From: an uncultured Candidatus Saccharibacteria bacterium
GTDB taxonomy: Bacteria; Patescibacteriota; Saccharimonadia; Saccharimonadales; Saccharimonadaceae
Assembly: GCA_937990205.1 (NCBI GenBank)
Contig: CALKRO010000026.1
Coordinates: 1 to 5,849 of the forward strand
Reading direction: 5' to 3'
Length of the DNA stretch: 5,849 bases
In this document: piece by piece, positions 1 through 4,109 of the stretch
Layout: each line of letters starts with the position of its first letter
Position numbering within the stretch: the first letter of the stretch is position 1
Translations under genes and position numbers: made by a program
Notes under the pieces: generated by a model
The model's input: the letters and a program-made list of their open reading frames with translations, nothing else
What the model was told of the DNA's origin: nothing
The model's database searches: none

Positions 1-487
1 TAGTGGTGACAGAGACGACCCAGTCACGTGGAGTTGGGGTGAAGCTGAGGGTATTCGAGGAGACCACAGATTGGTAAAGAATGTAAATATAGGCAATAGA
101 TTGTACGACGGCGAGAGGCACGGCGAGCATACGAGTCCACTGATTAATCTTACGACGACCAGTTTCGCCATCTTCGGAAAGCTCTTCGAGGCTAGGAATA
201 GCTTTACTAAGGAGTTGGAAGACGATGGAAGAGGTGATGTATGGAGAAAGCCCGACCAAAATAATGGAGAAGGAGGCTAGGCCACCACCTGAAATTAAGT
301 TAATGAAACCGGTGAAATCTGACTTGGAGATCAAGCTGGAAACGGCATCCTTAAAGGTCTTAGCGTCGCCCATTGGCACTGGAATATGTGCAAGCAAACG
401 GTAAGCTACCAAAATACCTAACACGGTAAAAATGCGTTTCAGCATGTCTTTGTTTTTTAGAGATTTCAAAATCGTCTTAAAATGCAT
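1..487 (-). CDS. secY: Protein translocase subunit SecY (N-terminal 162 codons, cut by window edge)
   Basis: This gene encodes the channel subunit of the SecYEG translocon, which moves unfolded proteins across, or inserts them into, the cytoplasmic membrane. It was translated by hand from the ATG at 487. Residues 19-37 form the first membrane segment, ending in HIPVP, the counterpart of the family's FIPIPG. The plug-region motif NLISGGGLASFSI is at 63-75, PYITSSIVFQLL at 82-93 and the highly conserved loop EDGETGRRKINQWTR at 105-119; a further helix starts near 120. The start fits the usual SecY N-terminus and follows an AGAGGA ribosome site four bases upstream. The gene runs off the left edge. 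It sits after rplO as in most spc operons, but a terminator and a separate promoter lie between them, so it seems to be transcribed independently. Identity is very secure. Confidence 0.96.
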   Translation of the reverse strand, partial: MHFKTILKSLKNKDMLKRIFTVLGILVAYRLLAHIPVPMGDAKTFKDAVSSLISKSDFTGFINLISGGGLASFSIILVGLSPYITSSIVFQLLSKAIPSLEELSEDGETGRRKINQWTRMLAVPLAVVQSIAYIYILYQSVVSSNTLSFTPTPRDWVVSVTT

Positions 488-511
488 GGAATCCTCTCTA
501 TTTATTAATCT

Positions 512-540
512 ATCTTACCATGTTTACTTAAGTTTTTAAA
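512..540 (-). promoter_or_regulatory. Promoter for secY
   Basis: On the minus strand there is a -35 box TTTAAA (540-535), a 17-base spacer, and a -10 box TAAGAT (517-512) preceded by TGG, an extended -10 element. The predicted start is near 505, giving a leader of about 18 bases carrying the AGAGGA ribosome site. The -35 box begins just after the U-tract of the rplO terminator, so termination and re-initiation are stacked. Confidence 0.65.
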
Positions 541-575
541 GATAAAAAATAACCCCCGTATCTGCAGGGGTTATT
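541..575 (-). terminator. Intrinsic terminator after rplO
   Basis: AATAACCCC and GGGGTTATT form a perfect 9-bp stem (548-556 with 567-575) and a 10-base loop. In the minus direction the stem runs straight into six T residues. In the plus direction there is no T-run, so it acts on rplO transcripts. It lies 10 bases past the rplO stop codon and separates rplO from secY. Confidence 0.9.
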
Positions 576-584
576 CTAGACTAA

Positions 585-1049
585 TTAGTCGTTTTGCTTT
601 TTTAAGCGCTTTGGTACTGGATTCTTGGTGAATGAACCACCAGCTTTTTTGAGCATCTCGAGACCAGATTTTGAAATGAACTGAGTTTCGAGATCAATTT
701 TGCTGTTAAGTTCACCACGGGTGATAACCTTGACCTTGACGAATGGGCTAGAGATAAGACCATTTTCGAAAAGAGTGAAGTTATCGACTTTGCCGGAAAG
801 GGCGTTGAGAACGTCGGTGTAGACGACTTCAGCCTTAGGATGGATAGACTTGAAACCTTTGAGCTTAGGTACAGCTTGCATCATAGCGCGCTGACCACCC
901 ATGAAGGTAGCAGGCATTTTGCGGTGACCAGTACGGGCCTTTTGACCCTTAGTACCACGACCAGCAGTCTTACCACGACCGGCGGCGATACCACGACCAG
1001 CACGGGTTGGACGGGTATTAGCTTCAACGATTAGATCATTGTATTTCAT
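585..1049 (-). CDS. rplO: 50S ribosomal protein L15 (uL15)
   Basis: This is a 154-aa late-assembly protein of the large ribosomal subunit that binds 23S rRNA. The N-terminal glycine/arginine-rich rRNA-binding tail is clear: GRGIAAGRGKTAGRGTKGQ starts near residue 18, followed by the family's ATFMGGQ segment and the globular C-terminal domain (VKVITRGEL, then LEMLKKAGG). A longer frame opens at 1088, but the ATG at 1049 gives the normal N-terminus MKYNDLIVEAN and is preceded by AAAGGAGAG with 6-base spacing. The start shares one base with the rpsE stop (TAATG), which suggests translational coupling. In most bacteria rpmD (L30) sits between rpsE and rplO; here there is no room for it. A strong terminator follows the stop codon. 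Confidence 0.97.
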   Translation of the reverse strand: MKYNDLIVEANTRPTRAGRGIAAGRGKTAGRGTKGQKARTGHRKMPATFMGGQRAMMQAVPKLKGFKSIHPKAEVVYTDVLNALSGKVDNFTLFENGLISSPFVKVKVITRGELNSKIDLETQFISKSGLEMLKKAGGSFTKNPVPKRLKKQND

Positions 1050-1687
1050 TACTTGCTCTCCTTTTCTTTGGTAGCAGTAGTATTCCACTTAGAACGTGGA
1101 ACCTGAGCTTTAAGACCATCGATAACGGCGTAAGCGATGTTGACCTTGTTGGTAGAACCGAGAGACTTAGAAATCAAGTTCTTGATACCAGTTAAACCAA
1201 TCACGGAACGAACGATGCTTCCAGCGATAATACCAGTACCAGGGGCAGCTGGTTTCATCAAAACGTGAGCACCGGTAACTTTGGTTTCCACTTCGTGGCA
1301 AATAGTTTCGCCAGACATGTGGAAGGTTACCATGTTTTTCTTGGCTACACGGGTAGCTTTTTGAACAGCGGAGGTAACATCGGCGCCTTTAGCGACACCT
1401 ACACCAACTTTGTTTTTCTTATTTCCAATAGCAACAAGAGCCTTGAAGCGCATACGGCGACCACCTTTAACAGTGCGAGAAACACGATCGATATTGATGG
1501 TAATCTCTTCAAATTCCTTTGGTGCAGCTTCACCACGGACGCGATCACGGCGATTATTGCGGCGCATTGGGCGACCAGCCATATCGCGAGTTTGCTTGGT
1601 GGCAGCGACATCGTCAGACATTTTGAGGGTGCCAGCTTTGTTCACTACTTTTGGTTGCTTAGGAGCGGTAGAATTTGCTTCGGCCAT
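1049..1687 (-). CDS. rpsE: 30S ribosomal protein S5 (uS5), with N-terminal extension
   Basis: This 212-aa protein of the small subunit helps set decoding accuracy and lines the mRNA entry region. The core begins near residue 66 with DRVSRTVKGGRRMRFKALV (N-terminal double-stranded RNA-binding-like domain). It continues with VGVGVAKGADVTSAVQKA and the C-terminal domain motif APGTGIIAGSIVRSVIGLTG, then GSTNKVNIAYAVIDGL. Ahead of the core is an extra tail of roughly 49 residues compared with the E. coli protein, rich in Ala, Lys and Arg and probably disordered. The chosen start (ATG 1687) lies one base after the rplR stop and follows a GGAG site 7 bases upstream. The longer frame from 1720 overlaps rplR and adds nothing recognisable. 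The stop overlaps the rplO start. Confidence 0.97.
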   Translation of the reverse strand: MAEANSTAPKQPKVVNKAGTLKMSDDVAATKQTRDMAGRPMRRNNRRDRVRGEAAPKEFEEITINIDRVSRTVKGGRRMRFKALVAIGNKKNKVGVGVAKGADVTSAVQKATRVAKKNMVTFHMSGETICHEVETKVTGAHVLMKPAAPGTGIIAGSIVRSVIGLTGIKNLISKSLGSTNKVNIAYAVIDGLKAQVPRSKWNTTATKEKESK

Positions 1688-1688
1688 A

Positions 1689-2018
1689 TTAGAACTCCAA
1701 TCCTTCCTTACGAGCTGCATCGGCTAGAGCTGACATGCGGCCAGCGTAGGCGAAAGCACCACGATCGAATACAACTTTTGTGATATTTGCTTTTTTAGCT
1801 TTTTTGGCAATTTCTTCACCAATCTTAGCGGCTTTTTCAGTCTTGGAACCGGTTAGCTTGGTGCCAACAGTGGTAGCGGAGACTAAAGTAGTCATGGTGT
1901 CGTCATTGATGATTTGAGCAGAAACGTGAAGATTACTGATGTTAACGCTCAAGCGTGGGCGAACTTCAGTACCATGAATTTTTGCACGGGTACGTTTTTG
2001 GCGATACAACTTATTCAT
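1689..2018 (-). CDS. rplR: 50S ribosomal protein L18 (uL18)
   Basis: This 109-aa large-subunit protein binds 5S rRNA and, with L5, anchors it in the central protuberance. The basic N-terminus (MNKLYRQKRTRAKIHG) leads into RPRLSVNISNLHVSAQII, the typical first strand and RNA-binding segment. Near residue 83 comes the family signature VVFDRGAFAYAGR, then ALADAARKEGLEF at the C-terminus, which is where bacterial L18 usually ends. The length is within the normal range. The ATG shares one base with the rplF stop (TAATG), and AGGAAAG lies just upstream, so translation is probably coupled to rplF. The operon position between L6 and S5 is canonical. Confidence 0.97.
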   Translation of the reverse strand: MNKLYRQKRTRAKIHGTEVRPRLSVNISNLHVSAQIINDDTMTTLVSATTVGTKLTGSKTEKAAKIGEEIAKKAKKANITKVVFDRGAFAYAGRMSALADAARKEGLEF

Positions 2019-2554
2019 TATTTCTTTCCTGCCTTTCCAGCCTTGCGAAGGATTACTTCGTCAGCATATTTAATACCTTTACCCTTGTATGGTTCAGGTT
2101 TCTTGAAGGCGCGAATTTCAGCAGCAACTTGACCAACTTTTTGTTTGTCAATGCCAGAAACAACGATTTCCATCTTGTTAGTTTTTAATTCGATACCTTC
2201 TGGGGCTACGTATTTCACTGGGTGGGAGAAACCAAGAGACATCTCAATTTCTTTAGGACCACCGGAAAGACGATAACCGACACCATTGATTTCAAGTTTT
2301 TTCTCGAAACCTTTGGAAACACCAGTAACGGCGTTGTTTAGAAGTGCGCGTTGTAGACCATGCCAGGCACGAGCTTCAGCTTCGTCATTCTCACGAGTAA
2401 CGATGATCTGACCGTCTTCGACCTTAGTCACAACGAATTTTTGTACAGGAACCTCGAGTGAACCCTTTGGTCCAGCAACAGTAATGAACTGTTCGCCGAC
2501 CGTGATTGTCACTCCTGCAGGAATCTGTACAGGTTGTTTTCCGATACGACTCAT
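2018..2554 (-). CDS. rplF: 50S ribosomal protein L6 (uL6)
   Basis: This 178-aa large-subunit protein lies near the factor-binding site and sarcin-ricin loop. The N-terminus MSRIGKQPVQIPAGVTI is textbook, followed by VAGPKGSLEVPV (first repeat domain). The second domain carries LEINGVGYRLS, the near-universal LGFSHPVKYVAPEGIEL near residue 107, and RAFKKPEPYKGKGIKY near residue 148, the strongest L6 signature. Length matches the family. The AAGGA site 5 bases upstream supports this ATG. In a standard spc operon the next gene upstream would be rpsH. Here rpsH is about 3.1 kb away with genes of both orientations between them, so rplF is the first gene of a transcription unit with its own promoter. 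The operon downstream is intact except for the missing rpmD. Confidence 0.98.
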   Translation of the reverse strand: MSRIGKQPVQIPAGVTITVGEQFITVAGPKGSLEVPVQKFVVTKVEDGQIIVTRENDEAEARAWHGLQRALLNNAVTGVSKGFEKKLEINGVGYRLSGGPKEIEMSLGFSHPVKYVAPEGIELKTNKMEIVVSGIDKQKVGQVAAEIRAFKKPEPYKGKGIKYADEVILRKAGKAGKK

Positions 2555-2581
2555 ATCTTCCTTTCAATTAATATTCGGTTA

Positions 2582-2610
2582 ATTTTAACATAATTTAAGG
2601 CTTAATTCAA
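2582..2610 (-). promoter_or_regulatory. Promoter for rplF-rplR-rpsE-rplO
   Basis: The -35 box TTGAAT (2610-2605) and -10 box TAAAAT (2587-2582) are 17 bases apart, and TGT before the -10 makes an extended -10 element. The predicted start is near 2575, about 20 bases before the rplF ATG. This explains how the rest of the ribosomal operon is transcribed despite the block inserted after rpsH. It is divergent from, and close to, the promoter of the metalloprotease gene at 2655. Confidence 0.7.
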
Positions 2611-2640
2611 GATGAAAAATAAAAAAACTGGATGGCCTGG

Positions 2641-2654
2641 TATATAATAAAGAT
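2641..2654 (+). promoter_or_regulatory. -10 promoter element for the metalloprotease gene (apparently leaderless)
   Basis: A perfect TATAAT is at 2643-2648, next to an overlapping extended-type TGGTATATA. No good -35 box is seen at the usual distance. Only six bases separate TATAAT from the ATG at 2655, so transcription should begin at or within a base or two of the start codon. No Shine-Dalgarno sequence is present. Confidence 0.55.
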
Positions 2655-3305
2655 ATGAGTAAAATAAATGTCTTATTGGCCAATGCGAATGGTAGTCTGG
2701 ATGAGAGTAAGGAAACTATTTTGGCGGCAGTAAAAGAAGTTGAGTCTTATGCTTTTCCAAGATTAAAAATTGATTGGGATATTGATGTGGTGATAGCTAG
2801 GAGTGCTTATTCATTAATCATTCCAGAAGATGGCGTGGGTGGATATACTTATGCGAGTAATTTTATTGTTTCTGCCTTAGATTTAAAGACTATGTCGATC
2901 TCGCGTTTTAAAGAGATGTTGGTTCATGAACTTGGTCATGCTGCGCGTTGGGGGAAGAATGACGAATGGATGAATACATTGTTTGATGGGATGATTTCGG
3001 AAGGGGTTGCGACGTATTTTGGTACAGAATTTGCAAAGAATAATAGTGATAAGCAGTTTTTTACTAAAGCCATGCTGGAACGCAGTGACGAAGAAAATGA
3101 ACGTATTCTAAATGAGCTTCGCGGTAATCTTGATGATAAAAATTATGACTACCAAACGATTTTCTTTACTGGTAACGATAAATTACCACGCTGGTCTGGC
3201 TATTCGTTAGGATATTATTTGGTGAAGAAATATTTGAAGAAAACACACAAGACAATCGAAGAAGCATTTGCTGATAAATATGAAGATTTTAGAATTGTGC
3301 TTTAG
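2655..3305 (+). CDS. Predicted Zn-dependent metalloprotease, DUF2268 type
   Basis: This 216-aa protein is probably a soluble zinc peptidase; no signal peptide or membrane segment is visible. The zincin motif HELGH is at residues 91-95 (two His ligands and the catalytic Glu). It is followed 20 residues later by SEGVATYFG, whose Glu116 is the likely third zinc ligand. Near the C-terminus LPRWSGYSLGYYLVKKYL (residues 177-194) matches the conserved Y/G-rich segment typical of the DUF2268 predicted Zn-protease family. The substrate is unknown. The ATG is the only plausible start, since the next in-frame Met is at residue 80, and it has no ribosome site. It stands alone on the plus strand, divergent from rplF and convergent with the 61-aa gene. 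It ends in TAG, and no hairpin followed by a U-run serves its own direction. Base composition is more AT-rich than rplF. The family call is from motifs, not a search. Confidence 0.8.
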   Translation: MSKINVLLANANGSLDESKETILAAVKEVESYAFPRLKIDWDIDVVIARSAYSLIIPEDGVGGYTYASNFIVSALDLKTMSISRFKEMLVHELGHAARWGKNDEWMNTLFDGMISEGVATYFGTEFAKNNSDKQFFTKAMLERSDEENERILNELRGNLDDKNYDYQTIFFTGNDKLPRWSGYSLGYYLVKKYLKKTHKTIEEAFADKYEDFRIVL

Positions 3306-3313
3306 ATTTTCAT

Positions 3314-3343
3314 AAAAAATACCCCCTCCTTTCGGTGAGGGGT
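3314..3343 (-). terminator. Intrinsic terminator of the 61-aa gene (module copy 1)
   Basis: On the minus strand ACCCCTC pairs with GAGGGGGT, allowing one bulged G; an inner CC-GAAA-GG tetraloop arrangement is also possible. The stem is followed by TATTTTTT. The 16 bases AAAAAATACCCCCTCC (plus strand, 3314-3329) recur exactly at 4063-4078. The hairpin sits between two convergent genes but has no T-run on the plus side, so it is a weak candidate for the metalloprotease transcript. Confidence 0.82.
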
Positions 3344-3366
3344 CGGTGAAGCTTAAGTTCAAGGAT

Positions 3367-3552
3367 TTAACGGCGATAATCCGGGCGATCGGACTTCATC
3401 ATCCTATGCGCAAGCTGCATAATCTCCCATTTGTCATTAATCTTAACTTTATGACAGTAGTAGTTCTTGCCGGTGATTTTCATTTCTTTGTCATTAATTA
3501 ATTGAACCCGATATTCGTCACGTTTTTCTTGAATTTTTCTGATAATAGCCAT
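3367..3552 (-). CDS. Small basic protein, 61 aa, unknown function
   Basis: I do not recognise this protein. It is 61 residues, rich in Lys and Arg, with no membrane segment or signal peptide. The N-terminal half (MAIIRKIQEKRDEYRVQLI) and the middle (MKITGKNYYCHKVKIND) look like alternating strands. A short likely helix (WEIMQLAHRMMK, residues 42-53) and a basic tail DRPDYRR follow. Possible roles such as nucleic-acid binding or a small regulator are guesses. The start is the ATG at 3552 rather than the frame opening at 3573, because a perfect AAGGAGG lies five bases upstream of it. A consensus promoter, a leader hairpin and a terminator make it a complete single-gene unit, which supports real expression. 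It is the middle of a compact run of short AT-rich genes. Confidence 0.7.
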   Translation of the reverse strand: MAIIRKIQEKRDEYRVQLINDKEMKITGKNYYCHKVKINDKWEIMQLAHRMMKSDRPDYRR

Positions 3553-3557
3553 CTTCC

Positions 3558-3564
3558 CCTCCTT
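3558..3564 (-). promoter_or_regulatory. Ribosome binding site of the 61-aa gene
   Basis: AAGGAGG is fully complementary to the usual 16S 3' end and lies five bases before the ATG at 3552. It fixes the start there rather than at the upstream in-frame codon at 3573. Confidence 0.8.
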
Positions 3565-3604
3565 GATAAACACAGATGTAAACTTCGTTATGAAGTAAGT
3601 TGCA

Positions 3605-3621
3605 TTAAACTGTTAGTTTAA
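3605..3621 (-). repeat. Inverted repeat at the predicted transcript start of the 61-aa gene
   Basis: TTAAACT and AGTTTAA form a perfect 7-bp palindrome around a 3-base loop. It lies about 3 bases downstream of the predicted transcription start (near 3624). A second, weaker hairpin (ACTTC/GAAGT, 3582-3596) follows it in the leader. It may be an operator or a 5' stabilising stem-loop; the sequence does not decide. Confidence 0.55.
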
Positions 3622-3630
3622 CTGAATATT

Positions 3631-3658
3631 ATTATACATTTTTAAATTTTTGTGTCAA
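3631..3658 (-). promoter_or_regulatory. Consensus promoter of the 61-aa gene
   Basis: A perfect -35 TTGACA (3658-3653) and a perfect -10 TATAAT (3636-3631) are separated by 16 bases. The first two T residues of the -35 box are also the last two bases of the upstream gene's terminator U-tract. The leader is about 70 bases long. Confidence 0.85.
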
Positions 3659-3685
3659 AAAATTACCCCCTCCGGATGGAGAGGG
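3657..3685 (-). terminator. Intrinsic terminator of the 66-aa gene (module copy 2)
   Basis: In the minus direction CCCTCTCC pairs with GGAGGGGG (8 bp with one G-U pair, loop ATCC), followed by TAATTTTTT. The T-run merges with the -35 box of the 61-aa gene. The 24 bases at 3653-3676 match those at 4058-4081 with one difference. Confidence 0.88.
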
Positions 3686-3696
3686 CTTGGTGAAAT

Positions 3697-3897
3697 CTAG
3701 TTACATTTTATTGCTTCAAATACGATAGGTACTAAAAATAGACTTAGTATTACGAAGGATGCGAGTGTGCCATATTCAGTTATTGTAGATGGTTGAGAAA
3801 AAATACTATAGAATAAGTAAATAATCAATGCTACAGCAAATAAACCTGAAATGATCATCATAAAAACATCCAATTTTTCATTAAAATTATTCTTCAT
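3697..3897 (-). CDS. Small two-helix membrane protein, 66 aa, unknown function
   Basis: I do not recognise this protein. A short polar N-terminus (MKNNFNEKLD) precedes a hydrophobic helix at about residues 11-33. A polar turn (SQPSTITEYG, 34-43) comes next, then a second helix at about 44-62 and a short tail EAIKCN. This is the layout of a small helical-hairpin membrane protein. Such proteins can be regulators of larger membrane complexes, toxins, or holin-like; nothing here picks one. The ATG at 3897 is chosen over the frame opening at 3939 because AAGGGGG lies seven bases upstream, and the longer version would add a stretch with no such support. It stops at TAG. Its promoter matches consensus closely, its leader begins with a strong inverted repeat, and its terminator runs into the next gene's promoter. 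Confidence 0.68.
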   Translation of the reverse strand: MKNNFNEKLDVFMMIISGLFAVALIIYLFYSIFSQPSTITEYGTLASFVILSLFLVPIVFEAIKCN

Positions 3898-3904
3898 AAT
3901 AATT

Positions 3905-3911
3905 CCCCCTT
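3905..3911 (-). promoter_or_regulatory. Ribosome binding site of the 66-aa gene
   Basis: AAGGGGG lies seven bases before the ATG at 3897 and selects it over the in-frame start at 3939. Confidence 0.6.
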
Positions 3912-3972
3912 CTATAAATAGAAAAATTTGTTTCGACAATTTAATTGGTTGGTTTCACCAAATTTATAAGTT

Positions 3973-4000
3973 ACAATCAAAGAGTCAAATCTTTGATTGT
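3973..4000 (-). repeat. 10-bp inverted repeat across the predicted transcript start of the 66-aa gene
   Basis: ACAATCAAAG and CTTTGATTGT (3973-3982 with 3991-4000) are a perfect 10-bp inverted repeat with an 8-base centre. It begins four bases downstream of the -10 box and covers the predicted start near 3997. The position fits a repressor operator; in RNA it would also make a 5'-terminal stem-loop. There is no T-run after it, so it is not a terminator. Confidence 0.7.
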
Positions 4001-4003
4001 TAT

Positions 4004-4032
4004 ATTGTATCATTTTTATACTTATTTGTCAA
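4004..4032 (-). promoter_or_regulatory. Promoter of the 66-aa gene
   Basis: A perfect -35 TTGACA (4032-4027) and a -10 box TACAAT (4009-4004) preceded by TGA (extended -10) are 17 bases apart. A second TTGACA at 4063-4058, fused to the upstream terminator, has only a weak partner, TAAACT (4041-4036); it may be a minor upstream promoter. Confidence 0.82.
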
Positions 4033-4061
4033 TCTAGTTTATGCTTAAATTATTTTTTGTC

Positions 4062-4091
4062 AAAAAAATACCCCCTCCGGAAGGAAGGGGT
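4062..4091 (-). terminator. Intrinsic terminator of the 205-aa gene (module copy 3)
   Basis: In the minus direction ACCCCTTCC pairs with GGAGGGGGT (9 bp with one G-U pair) around a TTCC loop. It is followed by ATTTTTTT, which continues into TTGACA. It lies about 20 bases after the stop codon of the 205-aa gene. Confidence 0.9.
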
Positions 4092-4109
4092 GGTTAGGAT
4101 TGGTCTAGA

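Noticed and set aside
71..280. Open frame of 69 codons on the plus strand
   Set aside because: It is antisense to clearly conserved SecY coding sequence and has no ribosome site.
1265..1783. A 172-codon open frame on the plus strand, with shorter ones at 1410-1727 and 840-1034
   Set aside because: They lie antisense to rpsE, rplR and rplO, which are certain genes. The translations have no known family features and are typical by-products of biased codon use.
3324..3333. CCTCCTTT on the plus strand, resembling the 16S anti-Shine-Dalgarno end, downstream of the metalloprotease
   Set aside because: It is the complement of the G-rich arm of a minus-strand terminator. Chance similarity is the simpler explanation.
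3924..3965. Riboswitch-like folding in the leader of the 66-aa gene (AAATTTG/CAAATTT enclosing TTGGT/ACCAA)
   Set aside because: The pairings are short and AT-rich and match no known riboswitch class. Only the 10-bp repeat nearer the promoter is convincing.
3851..4048. Plus-strand open frame of 65 codons
   Set aside because: It runs antisense through the 66-aa gene's start, leader and promoter, with no ribosome site or promoter of its own.
3314..4091. Integron-like gene cassettes or a CRISPR-like array
   Set aside because: The repeats are functional terminators with a hairpin and T-run. Only three copies occur, spacing follows gene length, and no attC-like structure or integrase is visible.
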